Assembly: GCF_013602415.1 (NCBI RefSeq)
Contig: NZ_WPAG02000002.1
Span: 930,001-994,000 of the forward strand
DNA from: Rhodococcus sp. B50
Lineage (GTDB): Bacteria; Actinomycetota; Actinomycetes; Mycobacteriales; Mycobacteriaceae
Direction: 5' to 3'
Length of the DNA: 64,000 nt
The notes under the pieces were generated by a model that was not told where the DNA came from, did not search any database, and worked only from the letters and a program-made list of their open reading frames with translations. Positions 48,585-57,809 of this stretch are shown piece by piece (the stretch's first letter is position 1; each line of letters opens with the position of its first letter). Both the position numbers and the translations under genes were made by a program.

Positions 48585-49493
48585 ATGAGCCTGAACGCGC
48601 ACGGCAAGAGGGTTGTCATCACCGGTGGGGCCCGCGGCATCGGACAGGCGACGGCCGAGGCCCTCGTTGCGGCCGGCGCCCGCGTGGCCATCGGCGACAT
48701 CGACAAGGATCTCGTGCAGGACACCGCCGCCCGGATCGGTGCGCGTTTCGGCACCACGGTGCTCGGCCTGCCCCTCGACGTCACCGACCGGAGTTCGTTC
48801 GACGAATTCCTCAGCCTGTCCCACATGGAGTTCGGCGGGATCGACGTACTCGTCAACAACGCCGGCATCATGCCCACCGGCGCGTTCCTCGAGGAGACCG
48901 ACACGGTCACCGACCGCCAGATCGACGTCAACGTCCGCGGCGTGATCCTCGGCTCGAAGCTGGCCGCCGCGCGGTTCACCGAGCAGGGCTACGGGCACAT
49001 CGTCAATCTCGGCTCCGTCGTGGGTATCGAAGGAGCCCCCGGGCTCGCGGTGTACTCCGCGACCAAGCACGCGGTCATCGGCCTCGGGGCCGTGCTGCGC
49101 CAGGAACTCGCGAGCTCGAACGTCGTGGTCTCCACGATCGCACCGGGATTCGTGCGCACCGAACTGATCGCAGGCTTGAAGCCGAATGCGCTCATCGAGA
49201 AGCTCGCGATGGTCGGGCCGGAGGAGGTCGCCGCCGCGATCGTGCAGGTGATCGCGACGGGCCGTCCAGGTCTGAGGTATGTGCCTCGCACGGCGGGAGC
49301 GATCCTCGGAGCGCTGAAGCTGGTGCCGGAGGCGACCCGCCACCGCATCTCCGCCGCCTTCGGGTTGCAGTCACTCGCGCTGAACACCGACGAGACCGCG
49401 CGAGCGGCCTACCGTCGGCGCACCGAGACGCCCACCCTGCCGACTGCCGGCGAGAAGCCGCCGGCGAAGGATTCCTCCGGTAGCGCACGCTGA
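48585..49493 (+). CDS. SDR family oxidoreductase
   Basis: A 302-aa classical short-chain dehydrogenase: TGGARGIG near residue 14, NNAG at about 91, Ser-Tyr-x3-Lys with YSATKHAVIG near 160, and APGFVRTEL. The C-terminal extension (about 40 residues, Lys/Pro/Ala-rich) is longer than the usual 250-aa length. ATG 48585 has AAAGGA upstream. Probably an alcohol or steroid dehydrogenase under the divergent AraC regulator. A shared hairpin follows the stop. Confidence 0.9.
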   Translation: MSLNAHGKRVVITGGARGIGQATAEALVAAGARVAIGDIDKDLVQDTAARIGARFGTTVLGLPLDVTDRSSFDEFLSLSHMEFGGIDVLVNNAGIMPTGAFLEETDTVTDRQIDVNVRGVILGSKLAAARFTEQGYGHIVNLGSVVGIEGAPGLAVYSATKHAVIGLGAVLRQELASSNVVVSTIAPGFVRTELIAGLKPNALIEKLAMVGPEEVAAAIVQVIATGRPGLRYVPRTAGAILGALKLVPEATRHRISAAFGLQSLALNTDETARAAYRRRTETPTLPTAGEKPPAKDSSGSAR

Positions 49494-49497
49494 TCCG

Positions 49498-49538
49498 GCG
49501 CGCTACCGGTCGGGCTCAGTCTCCGGTCGGTAGCGCGC
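49498..49538. terminator. Bidirectional hairpin SDR / ribH2
   Basis: GCGCGCTACCG / CGGTAGCGCGC, perfect 11-bp arms with a 19-nt spacer. It spans the ribH2 stop at 49516. Confidence 0.55.
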
Positions 49539-49977
49539 GCAGCGAGCGCACGGTGGCGTCGACGGCGCGGGCCGCTTCGGCGCCCTTCTTCACGAAGTGC
49601 CGCGTGAAGTACTCGACGTGCTCGTCGTGCTCGTGGAAGTTGTGGGGGGTGAGCACGACGGAGAAGACCGGAACATCGGTGTCGAGCTGGACCCGCATCA
49701 GGCCGTCGATCACCGCAGTGGCGACGAAGTCGTGCCGGTAGATGCCGCCGTCGACGACCAGCCCGGCTGCGACGATCGCGTCGTACTGTCCGGTCTTCGC
49801 CAGCCGCTGTGCGTGCAGGGGGATCTCGAATGCGCCGGGGACCTCGAAGAAGTCCAGCGCGTCCTGCGAGACTCCGAGGCGGGTGATCTCGTCGGTGAAT
49901 CCCGTGCGTGCCTGATCGACGATGTTGCGGTGCCAGGTCGCCTGAACGAACGCGATGCGCCCGGTGATTTCGGTCAT
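49516..49977 (-). CDS. ribH: 6,7-dimethyl-8-ribityllumazine synthase, RibH2 type
   Basis: A 153-aa lumazine synthase that condenses 5-amino-6-ribitylamino-uracil with dihydroxybutanone phosphate. FVQATWHRNIVDQARTGF at the start and IYRHDFVATAVIDGLM (catalytic His) are recognisable, and the sequence resembles the decameric RibH2 class of rhizobia and Brucella rather than the icosahedral RibH of the rib operon. No other riboflavin gene is near, so it is probably a second copy. ATG 49977 has TAGTTT at 7 nt; GTG 49983 is too close to the -10. Confidence 0.88.
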   Translation of the reverse strand: MTEITGRIAFVQATWHRNIVDQARTGFTDEITRLGVSQDALDFFEVPGAFEIPLHAQRLAKTGQYDAIVAAGLVVDGGIYRHDFVATAVIDGLMRVQLDTDVPVFSVVLTPHNFHEHDEHVEYFTRHFVKKGAEAARAVDATVRSLRALPTGD

Positions 49978-49984
49978 GGTCACG

Positions 49985-49990
49985 AAACTA
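49985..49990 (-). promoter_or_regulatory. Leaderless -10 (TAGTTT) for ribH2
   Basis: Minus-strand TAGTTT, 7 nt, then ATG 49977. Confidence 0.55.
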
Positions 49991-50084
49991 GCGCATGCTC
50001 CGTCAGGGTTTGCGGCCTGGGAGGGGCGGTGTTCCGCTCTATGAGATTTCGTTTATTTCTCTTTTCCGTCATGCACAGAGTCAC

Positions 50085-50090
50085 TAACGT
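50085..50090 (+). promoter_or_regulatory. Leaderless -10 (TAACGT) for AbiEi-like gene
   Basis: TAACGT, 7 nt, then GTG 50098. An AT-rich stretch (about 50041-50075) lies just upstream, unusual for this window. Confidence 0.55.
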
Positions 50091-50097
50091 GGTGGAT

Positions 50098-51165
50098 GTG
50101 ACACAGCCGGCTCCCGCCCCCGAGAACCCGATCGGTCCCCGCCCCGAGCGGTACATCGACATCTACCGCCGTGCCACCGCCCGGCTCGAGGCGTGCCTGC
50201 CGCTCGGCTGGTCGCTGTCCAGCGACCGTCCCCGCTCCCCCGAGGCACCCACCCGGATGCTCGTCACCGCCCCCGACGGCGACACCGTGTCCTTCTCCGT
50301 CGTCACGTCTCGCGGTGTGCTTTCCGGCGACGTCGCCCGCATCGCCGCCGACCTGTCCGACTCCGACCGCGGTTTCGTGTGCGCCCACTATCTGTCCGAT
50401 CCGGTGCGACGCCAGCTCGACCGGCACGGCATCTCCTACGCCGACGCGACCGGCAATCTCTGTCTCGTCGCGAACCGCCCGGCGGTGTGGGTCCGCGATC
50501 GCGGCGCCGACGCCGATCCGTGGCGCGGCCCGGGACGCCCGTCCGGGGTGCTGACCGGCGAGCCGTCCGATCGAGTGGTACGGGCGCTCGCCGATCACGT
50601 CGGGGAGATCTCCGTGCCGGAGCTGATCAAGCTGTCCGGCGCATCGACCGGCGCGACCTACCGCGTCGTCGAGGTGCTCGTCGAACGCGAACTGGTGCGC
50701 CGGGTGCCCCGCGGCCCGATCGTCGAGGTGCGGTGGGAGCCGATGCTCCGCGCCTGGGCCGCCGAACGAAAGGTGTGCCCGGTCCGCCGGTTCACCGCCC
50801 CCGAGGGCGTCACCGCGACCCGCACGCGACTCGCCGAACGTATCGACATCCCCTACGCGCTCACCGGCGTCGGCGCCACCGACTACGCCGCCCCGGCACT
50901 GCTCGAGCTCTACGCCGACGATCCCGACGACTTCGCCGACGGTCTCGGCCTCCGCCCGGTCGAGCACGGCGGCGATGTGGTGGTGGCGATCCCCTGGTCG
51001 CCGGTGGTCTTCGAACGGATGGACCGCCGCGGCGGACTGCGCCACGTGGCGCTCTCGCACGTCTACGCCGACCTGCTCGCAGGCCCCTTCCGCAACGACG
51101 ACGCCGCCGAACACGTCCGCTCCCGGCTCACCGCGGACGAGCAGTGGCGGCGCCCGATCCGCTGA
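50098..51165 (+). CDS. Winged-helix protein resembling AbiEi-type antitoxins, orphan
   Basis: A 355-aa protein not firmly recognised. An N-terminal about 150-residue alpha/beta part has no clear match (HGISYADATGNLCLVANRPAV). Then comes a winged-helix segment (PELIKLSGASTGATYRVVEVLVERELVRRV). The C-terminal region (IPYALTGVGATDYAAPALLELY, VPWSPVVFE-like and VALSHVYADLLAGP) resembles the antitoxin-like C-domain of AbiEi family proteins. No AbiEii nucleotidyltransferase toxin is adjacent: the neighbours are ribH2 and otsB. It could be a stand-alone regulator derived from that family. GTG 50098 was chosen over longer open-frame starts by the -10 spacing. Confidence 0.65.
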   Translation: MTQPAPAPENPIGPRPERYIDIYRRATARLEACLPLGWSLSSDRPRSPEAPTRMLVTAPDGDTVSFSVVTSRGVLSGDVARIAADLSDSDRGFVCAHYLSDPVRRQLDRHGISYADATGNLCLVANRPAVWVRDRGADADPWRGPGRPSGVLTGEPSDRVVRALADHVGEISVPELIKLSGASTGATYRVVEVLVERELVRRVPRGPIVEVRWEPMLRAWAAERKVCPVRRFTAPEGVTATRTRLAERIDIPYALTGVGATDYAAPALLELYADDPDDFADGLGLRPVEHGGDVVVAIPWSPVVFERMDRRGGLRHVALSHVYADLLAGPFRNDDAAEHVRSRLTADEQWRRPIR

Positions 51166-51224
51166 TCATCTCTTCCGGCCGTTCCCCCTCCCCCGGATCG
51201 CGGCCGAGCCTTCCGAACTTTGTG

Positions 51225-51230
51225 TACGGT
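51225..51230 (+). promoter_or_regulatory. Leaderless -10 (TACGGT) for otsB
   Basis: TACGGT, 7 nt, then ATG 51238. It supports the longer OtsB start. Confidence 0.55.
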
Positions 51231-51237
51231 GCGAACC

Positions 51238-52089
51238 ATGACGGGTCGCCGCGACGACAGGAGTACCCACCAGATGACCGCGCCGCGCACCGTGGAGGAT
51301 CTACCGTCCGCACTCGACGGTGCCGCCCTGTCCGACCGCCTCGCCGGTCGCCGCCCGGCCGTCTTCCTCGACTACGACGGTGTGCTCACCCCGATCGTCG
51401 CCCGCCCGGAGGACGCGGTGTGGTCGGATTCCATGCGCCGCACCGTCCGTGAACTCGCCGACCGCGTATCGGTGTGTATCGTCACCGGCCGTGACCGCGA
51501 CGTCGTCCAGCAACTCATGGGCGTCGACGATCTCGTCGTCGCGGGCAGCCACGGATTCGACATCTGGAGCCCCACCGACGGGCAGATCGCCCACGACGTC
51601 CTCGACGACTTCACCGACCTGATCTCCGAGACCACCGACACCCTGCGCACCCGTCTGGACGGTCTCGACGGTGTCGGCATCGAACCGAAACGCGCTTCGG
51701 TCGCCGTGCACTACCGGCAGGCCGCTCCCGAGGTGCACGCTCGGGTGGGCGCGATCGTCGATGCGCTGCTGCAGGAGAACCCCGAGCGACTCGCGGTGGT
51801 GCCGGGAAAGATGGTCTACGAACTCAAACCGGCGGTGGACTGGAACAAGGGCAAGGCGGTCCTCCACCTGATCGAGATCCTCGGTCTCGCCTCCGACGAT
51901 GTCGTGCCGCTCTATCTCGGCGACGACATCACCGACGAGGACGCATTCCGGGCGTTGCGCGGCCGCGGGATCGGGATTCTCGTGGGCAGCCCCGACGACC
52001 CGGAGATGGCCGGTCGCCGCACCGATGCCGAGTTCGTGCTGGCCTCGGTCGACGACGTCGAACGTTTTCTGTCGACCCTGGGCAGGTGA
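51238..52089 (+). CDS. otsB: Trehalose-6-phosphate phosphatase
   Basis: A 283-aa HAD-fold phosphatase releasing trehalose from trehalose-6-phosphate. FLDYDGVLTPI has nucleophile Asp45 and Asp47, VTGRDRDVVQQL is near the middle, and LYLGDDITDEDAF holds the metal-binding acids. ATG 51274 with GGAG upstream is an alternative start. It is followed 49 bp later by a GH65 phosphorylase and then a beta-phosphoglucomutase-like HAD; the same three domains are fused in one M. tuberculosis protein (OtsB1, Rv2006). No otsA is present in the window. Confidence 0.93.
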   Translation: MTGRRDDRSTHQMTAPRTVEDLPSALDGAALSDRLAGRRPAVFLDYDGVLTPIVARPEDAVWSDSMRRTVRELADRVSVCIVTGRDRDVVQQLMGVDDLVVAGSHGFDIWSPTDGQIAHDVLDDFTDLISETTDTLRTRLDGLDGVGIEPKRASVAVHYRQAAPEVHARVGAIVDALLQENPERLAVVPGKMVYELKPAVDWNKGKAVLHLIEILGLASDDVVPLYLGDDITDEDAFRALRGRGIGILVGSPDDPEMAGRRTDAEFVLASVDDVERFLSTLGR

Positions 52090-52138
52090 CAGCGCCGCCG
52101 GACAGTTCGTGCCGACTACGACCCGCCAGGAGGTTCGC

Positions 52139-54556
52139 GTGTACGACCCGGAGTTCACTCTCGAGTACGACGGTTTCGATCCCGACGACGAGCCCCTGCG
52201 CGAGGCCCTGACCTCGACGGGCAACGGCTACTTCTGTTCACGGGGCACCGCCGAGTGGGAGGACATGGGCGAGGTCCACTATCCGGGGACGTACGCGCAC
52301 CGCTGCTACAACCGCGAGACCACCATCATGGGCGGAAGCCCGGTCCTGAACGAGGATCTGGTCAATCTCCCGAACTGGCTCGTGCTGAAACTGCGCATCG
52401 ACGGTGGTGAGGCGATCCGCCTGGCACAGGTGGAGATCCTGGCGTACCGGCACGTCTACGACATCCGCACCGCCACCGTCGTCCGCGAGCTCCGGTTCCG
52501 TGACCGGCACGGCCGCGAGACCTCGCTGCACAGCAGACGTTTCGTGAGCATGGAACATCCGAATCAGGGCGCGCTCGAATGGTCGCTGACCCCGGAGAAC
52601 TGGTCGGGGCGCGTCGAGATCGTCACCGCCCTCGACGGGCGGGTCTCCAACCGCGCCGTGGCCCGCTACCGCGATCTCGAGGCCCGGCACCTCGATCCGG
52701 TCTCGCCGCGCACCTACGGTCCCGAGACGATGGCGTTGAAGGTGCAGATCCGCCAGTCCGACACCTACATCGCCCAGGCCGCACGCACCCGGGTGTTCCG
52801 GGAGGGTTCGGAAGGAGCGATGTTCGTCGATCGGGATCTGTACCAGATGGAGGACTACATCCAGCAGGTGCTCTCGTTCGACATCGCCGAGGGATCGACG
52901 GTGCGGATCGAGAAGATGGTGGCGATGTTCACCTCCCGCGACGATGCGATCACCGAGCCCCTTGCCTCGGCGGGCCGACACGTGCTGCGTTATCCGGATT
53001 TCGCCGCGGCATACGACGAGCACGTCGCGGCCTGGGACGAGCTGTGGGACATCTGCGACATCCGGCTGCCGCGGGAGCCACGAGCGCAGTTGCTGCTCCG
53101 CCTGCATGTCTCGCATGTGCTGCAGGTCTGTTCGCGCCACACCTCACGTCTCGACGCCGGGGTGCCGGCGCGCGGGCTCAACGGCGAGGCCTATCGCGGG
53201 CACGTGTTCTGGGACGAGATGTTCGTCTATCCCTTCCTGAACATGCGGGTTCCCGAGATCACGAAAGGGCTGATCCTCTACCGCTACCGGCGGTTGGGCG
53301 AGGCGCAGGCTGCGGCGAGCGAGGCCGGTTACCGGGGGGCGATGTACCCCTGGCAGAGCGGCAGCGACGGCACGGAGGAGACGCAGACGGTGCATCTCAA
53401 CCCGATGTCGGGGCAGTGGGATCCGGATCTGAGCCGCAACCAGCGGCACGTCAGTGCCGCGATCTTCTACAACGTGTGGCACTACTACCGGGCCACCGAC
53501 GACGTCGAGTTCCTCGCCGACTACGGCGCCGAGATGATGCTCGAGATCGCGCGGTTCTGGGCATCGATCGCGCATTACAACCCCGACCGGGATCGCTACG
53601 AGATCCACGGGGTGATGGGCCCGGACGAGTTCCACGAACGGTATCCGGGGGCCACCGAGGGCGGCCTGCGCAACAACGCGTACACGAACGTGATGGCCGC
53701 GTGGATCGCGGCGCGGGCGCTCGACGTCTTCGAGGTGCTGTCGAAGAGCCGGCGCACCGCGCTGCGGGCCCGACTGCGGGTCACCGACCGGGAAGTGCGC
53801 ATCTGGTCGGAGATGAGCCGGAAGATGTTCGTGCCCTACCACGACGGGGTGATCAGCCAGTTCGAAGGTTACGAGGACCTCGAGGAACTCGACTGGGAGC
53901 ACTACCGCACCGAATACGGCAATATCGGGCGGATGGACCGCATCCTGCGCGCCGAGGGACGCGATCCGGATGCCTACAAAGTCGCCAAGCAGGCCGACAC
54001 GGTGATGTTGTTCTTCCTGTTCGACGACGCCGAGCTGCGGCAGGTGTTCGAGCAACTCGGCTGTCCCTACGATCGCGACCTCGTGCGGCGCACCGTCGAC
54101 TACTACGATCAGCGGACTTCGCACGGTTCGACGCTCAGTCACGTGACGTTCGCGGGTGTGCTCGCCACCTTCGATCCGCAGTCGTCGTGGCTGCGGTTCA
54201 AGCTCGCGCTCGAGAGCGACGTCAGCGACCTGCAGGGCGGTACCACCAAGGAGGGCATCCACATGGGTGTCATGGGCGGCACTCTGGATCTGGTGCAGCG
54301 CTACTACGTCGGTGCCCGCGCCTACGGCGACGTGCTCGTCTTCCGACCCAAGTTGATTTCGCACCTCGACGGGGTGTCCTTCTCCATGCGGTATCGCGGC
54401 ACTCCCCTGCGGGTGCGGATCGACGGCGACAAACTGTCGGTGCGCGCCGAGACCGAGGGCTTCCGGGTTCCGGTGCGGATCGCGGTCGAGAGTGAACTCG
54501 TCGAGCTCGGTCCGGGCGACTCGCACGAGTTCCGGCTCGCCGCTGTTCCGGCCTGA
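52139..54556 (+). CDS. Glycoside hydrolase family 65 phosphorylase
   Basis: An 805-aa enzyme of the maltose/trehalose/kojibiose phosphorylase family. N-terminal beta-sandwich, helical linker, then an (alpha/alpha)6 barrel with GHVFWDEMFVYPFL, MYPWQSGSDGTEETQ, the general-acid Glu in GVMGPDEFHE near residue 496, and TTKEGIHMGVMGGTLDL phosphate-site region. Expected reaction: disaccharide plus phosphate to beta-glucose-1-phosphate and glucose. GTG 52139 has GGAGG five bases upstream. The product would be taken by the next gene. Confidence 0.92.
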   Translation: MYDPEFTLEYDGFDPDDEPLREALTSTGNGYFCSRGTAEWEDMGEVHYPGTYAHRCYNRETTIMGGSPVLNEDLVNLPNWLVLKLRIDGGEAIRLAQVEILAYRHVYDIRTATVVRELRFRDRHGRETSLHSRRFVSMEHPNQGALEWSLTPENWSGRVEIVTALDGRVSNRAVARYRDLEARHLDPVSPRTYGPETMALKVQIRQSDTYIAQAARTRVFREGSEGAMFVDRDLYQMEDYIQQVLSFDIAEGSTVRIEKMVAMFTSRDDAITEPLASAGRHVLRYPDFAAAYDEHVAAWDELWDICDIRLPREPRAQLLLRLHVSHVLQVCSRHTSRLDAGVPARGLNGEAYRGHVFWDEMFVYPFLNMRVPEITKGLILYRYRRLGEAQAAASEAGYRGAMYPWQSGSDGTEETQTVHLNPMSGQWDPDLSRNQRHVSAAIFYNVWHYYRATDDVEFLADYGAEMMLEIARFWASIAHYNPDRDRYEIHGVMGPDEFHERYPGATEGGLRNNAYTNVMAAWIAARALDVFEVLSKSRRTALRARLRVTDREVRIWSEMSRKMFVPYHDGVISQFEGYEDLEELDWEHYRTEYGNIGRMDRILRAEGRDPDAYKVAKQADTVMLFFLFDDAELRQVFEQLGCPYDRDLVRRTVDYYDQRTSHGSTLSHVTFAGVLATFDPQSSWLRFKLALESDVSDLQGGTTKEGIHMGVMGGTLDLVQRYYVGARAYGDVLVFRPKLISHLDGVSFSMRYRGTPLRVRIDGDKLSVRAETEGFRVPVRIAVESELVELGPGDSHEFRLAAVPA

Positions 54557-54571
54557 CCGCAGGAGGACATC

Positions 54572-55336
54572 GTGGCCGAGACACAGTCCAGGTTCCGCGC
54601 GGTGATCTTCGACGTCGACGGGGTGCTCGTCGACTCACCACACGAGACGGCCTGGCGGGAAGCGTTGGCCGGTTTGATGACCGGCGACTGGAAGGATCTG
54701 CGACCCGAGACCTCCTGGCACGAGGACGCGTTCACCGCCGAGATGTACCGGCGGGTGCTGTCGGGGCGGCCGCGGATGGACGGTGCCCGCGCCGCTCTCG
54801 AACATTTCGCGGTGCCCGACGCCGAGCGCCGCGCCGTCGAGTACGCCGACCGCAAGCAGACCCGGTTGCTGCAGCTGATCGACGAACGACGATTCCACGC
54901 CTACGACGACGGGGTGCGCTTCGTTGCCGCGGTGCAGGCGGCGGGCATTGCGGTGGCGGCTGCGTCGTCGTCGAAGAACGCAGCACTGTTCCTGCGGGCG
55001 ATTCCCGCCCACGATCGTCCCGGCGAGACGCTGCTCGACCGGTTCGACGCGGATCTGTCGGGACATCCGGTCGCCCGCGGCAAACCCGACCCGGAGTTGT
55101 TCCTCATCGCCGCGAGCGAACTCGGCGTGCCCGCCGCCGCGTGTGTGGTGGTCGAGGATGCGATCAGCGGGGTGCAGGCGGCGAAGACCGGTGGCATGTG
55201 GGCGCTCGGTGTCGCCCGCTTCGGCGACACCGCAGAGCTCGAGGACGCCGGCGCCGACCTGGTAGTGGGCTCCCTCGACGAGGTGGACCTCGACGCCTTC
55301 ACCACCGGCCGGCTCACCCGCCGCGGATCGGTGTGA
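54572..55336 (+). CDS. Beta-phosphoglucomutase-like HAD hydrolase
   Basis: A 254-aa HAD-IA protein with Asp14/Asp16 in FDVDGVLVDS, an alpha-helical cap (about residues 20-95), AAASSSKNAALF, GKPDPELFLIA, and VEDAISGVQAA. Beta-phosphoglucomutase converts beta-glucose-1-phosphate to glucose-6-phosphate; the context after GH65 supports this, although some relatives are phosphatases. GTG 54572 has GGAGG upstream. Its stop is 3 bp from the stop of the convergent phosphoketolase gene, with no clear terminator between. Confidence 0.88.
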   Translation: MAETQSRFRAVIFDVDGVLVDSPHETAWREALAGLMTGDWKDLRPETSWHEDAFTAEMYRRVLSGRPRMDGARAALEHFAVPDAERRAVEYADRKQTRLLQLIDERRFHAYDDGVRFVAAVQAAGIAVAAASSSKNAALFLRAIPAHDRPGETLLDRFDADLSGHPVARGKPDPELFLIAASELGVPAAACVVVEDAISGVQAAKTGGMWALGVARFGDTAELEDAGADLVVGSLDEVDLDAFTTGRLTRRGSV

Positions 55337-55339
55337 TGC

Positions 55340-57748
55340 TCAGTCGATTCCGACGCCCTGCCAGTGCCAGTCGGTGATCACCGGCATGTCCTCACCGTGG
55401 GTCCGCACATAGCGGGTGTGTTCGGCAAGGATGTTCTCGAGTTCGTCGCGGGCGTGTCCGGCGATCGGCCGGATCCTCTCGACGCGGTCCAGGACATCGA
55501 GGGCGAGGTGGTAGCGGTCGATGCGGTTGAGCACGCACATGTCGAACGGCGTGGTGGTCGTGCCCTCCTCGATGTATCCGTGGACGTGGAAGTTCTCGTG
55601 GTTGGTCCGCCGGTAGACGAGGCGGTGGATCAGCCACGGATAACCGTGGTAGGCGAAGACCACCGGCTTGTCGGTGGTGAACAACGCGTCGAAGTGCGCG
55701 TCGGGCAGGCCGTGCGGATGCGCCCGATCGTCCTGCAGGCGCATGAGGTCGACGACGTTGACCACCCGGATCCGCAGGTCGGGGAAGCGGCGGTGCAGGA
55801 TGTCGACGGCCGCGAGGGTTTCCATCGTGGGGATGTCCCCGGCGCAGGCGAGCACCACATCCGGTTCGGCGTCCCGGTCGGTCGACGCCCACTGCCAGAT
55901 CCCGATGCCCTTGCGGCAGTGGGTCATCGCGTCGTCGATGTCGAGGAACTGCACGGCGGGTTGCTTACCGGCGACGATTACGTTGATGTACTGGCGGGTG
56001 CGCAGGCAGTGGTCGGCCACCGAGAGCAGGGTGTTGGCGTCCGGTGGCAGATACACGCGCACCACCTCGGGCTTCTTGTTGACGACGTGGTCGATGAAAC
56101 CGGGGTCCTGGTGCGAGAAGCCGTTGTGGTCCTGCCGCCACACGTGTGAGGTGAGCAGGTAGTTCAGCGACGGGATCGGCCGGCGCCACCGGATGCGATT
56201 GGTGGTGAGCAACCATTTCGCGTGCTGGTTGACCATCGAGTCGACCAGATGCGCGAAAGCTTCGTAGCTGGAGAACAATCCGTGCCGGCCGGTGAGCAGG
56301 TAGCCCTCGAGCCAGCCCTGGCAGGTGTGTTCGGAGAGGATCTCCATGACCCGGCCGTCGGGCGCGAGCCGGTCGTCGCCCGGGTCGATGCGTGCGTTCC
56401 AGGTGCGGTCGGTGGCGTCGAGGACGGCGTCGAGGCGGTTGGAGTTGTTCTCGTCCGGTGCGAACACCCGGAAGTTCTGATCGTTGCGCCGCATGATGTC
56501 GCGCAGGAAGGTGCCGAGGACGCGGGTGGCTTCGGCGGTGGCGGTGGCCGGTTCGGGGACGTCCACAGCGTAGTTCCGGAAGTCGGGCAGGATCAGATCG
56601 CGCAGCACCGCTCCCCCGTTGGTGTGCGGGTTGGCGCTCATCCGCCGAGTGCCGCGCGGGGCGAGATCCCGCAGCGCCGCGACGGGACTTCCGTCCTCGT
56701 CGAACAACTCGTGGGGCCGATAGCTGCGCAACCAGGCTTCGAGATCACGGCGGTGGTGCTCGTCGCCACGCGGATCGCCGATGGGCACCTGGTGGGCGCG
56801 CCACGTGCCCTCGACCTGCGCGCCGTCGACCTCGACCGGCCCGGTCCAGCCCTTCGGGGAGCGCAACACGATCATCGGCCAGGCCGGGCGGGTCGCGTCG
56901 CCGGTGCTGCGGGCGGTCTGCTGGATCTCGGAGATCCGATCGAGCGCCGCGTCGAGGGCGGCGGCGAACCGTCGGTGCATGTCGGCGGGATCGTCGCCGG
57001 CGACGACGATCGGTTCGTGACCGTAGCCGCGCAGCAGCGAGATCAGTTCGTCCTCCCCGATGCGCGCGAGCACCGTCGGGTTGGCGATCTTGAAACCGTT
57101 GAGATGCAGGATCGGCAGCACGGCGCCGTCGCGCCGCGGGTCGACGAATTTCGTCGAATGCCAGCTCGCGGCGAGCGGCCCGGTCTCGGCTTCGCCGTCG
57201 CCGACGACCGCGGCGACGATCAGATCGGGATTGTCGAAGACAGCGCCGTAGGCGTGCGAGAGGGAATAGCCGAGTTCACCGCCCTCGTGGATCGACCCGG
57301 GGGTCTCGGGGGCGACGTGGCTGGGAATGCCGCCGGGGAACGAGAACTGGCGGAACAGACGCCGCATGCCGTCCCCGTCGCGGGAGACGTCCGGGTAGAC
57401 CTCGCTGTAGGTGCCCTCGAGCCACGCCGCGGCCACCGGTCCGGGTCCGCCGTGGCCGGGACCCATGACGTACATCATGTCCAGGTCGCGAGCGGTGATC
57501 GCGCGATTGAGGTGCGCGTACACGAAGTTCAGGCCCGGTGTGGTGCCCCAGTGCCCGAGCAGGCGCGGTTTGATGTGTTCGGGCCGCAGCGGTTCACGCA
57601 GCAGCGGATTGTCCATGAGGTATATCTGCCCGACGGACAGATAGTTCGCGGCCCGCCACCACGCGTCGAGCGTGTCGAATTCCTGATCGATCGCGGGCCG
57701 CGGCTCGGCGGCTGCGTCGGAACTGGTCTGCGGTGTGCGAAGTGACAT
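55340..57748 (-). CDS. Xylulose-5-phosphate/fructose-6-phosphate phosphoketolase
   Basis: An 802-aa thiamine-diphosphate enzyme that cleaves xylulose-5-P or fructose-6-P with phosphate to acetyl-phosphate and triose or erythrose phosphate. [15 protein letters not shown] at the start, GPGHGGPG, the thiamine motif [11 protein letters not shown] near residue 180, [16 protein letters not shown] [10 protein letters not shown], and a PFDMCVLN segment in the C-terminal domain. ATG 57748 has GAGGAA nearby. It would give acetyl-P from sugar flux that the otsB-GH65 module feeds in. No acetate kinase is adjacent. Confidence 0.95.
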   Translation of the reverse strand: MSLRTPQTSSDAAAEPRPAIDQEFDTLDAWWRAANYLSVGQIYLMDNPLLREPLRPEHIKPRLLGHWGTTPGLNFVYAHLNRAITARDLDMMYVMGPGHGGPGPVAAAWLEGTYSEVYPDVSRDGDGMRRLFRQFSFPGGIPSHVAPETPGSIHEGGELGYSLSHAYGAVFDNPDLIVAAVVGDGEAETGPLAASWHSTKFVDPRRDGAVLPILHLNGFKIANPTVLARIGEDELISLLRGYGHEPIVVAGDDPADMHRRFAAALDAALDRISEIQQTARSTGDATRPAWPMIVLRSPKGWTGPVEVDGAQVEGTWRAHQVPIGDPRGDEHHRRDLEAWLRSYRPHELFDEDGSPVAALRDLAPRGTRRMSANPHTNGGAVLRDLILPDFRNYAVDVPEPATATAEATRVLGTFLRDIMRRNDQNFRVFAPDENNSNRLDAVLDATDRTWNARIDPGDDRLAPDGRVMEILSEHTCQGWLEGYLLTGRHGLFSSYEAFAHLVDSMVNQHAKWLLTTNRIRWRRPIPSLNYLLTSHVWRQDHNGFSHQDPGFIDHVVNKKPEVVRVYLPPDANTLLSVADHCLRTRQYINVIVAGKQPAVQFLDIDDAMTHCRKGIGIWQWASTDRDAEPDVVLACAGDIPTMETLAAVDILHRRFPDLRIRVVNVVDLMRLQDDRAHPHGLPDAHFDALFTTDKPVVFAYHGYPWLIHRLVYRRTNHENFHVHGYIEEGTTTTPFDMCVLNRIDRYHLALDVLDRVERIRPIAGHARDELENILAEHTRYVRTHGEDMPVITDWHWQGVGID

Positions 57749-57809
57749 CGGGTTCCTCGTCGTCGGCGACCGGGGTGCTCGCTGCAGCGGTACCCATCCG
57801 GCGAGGGGC

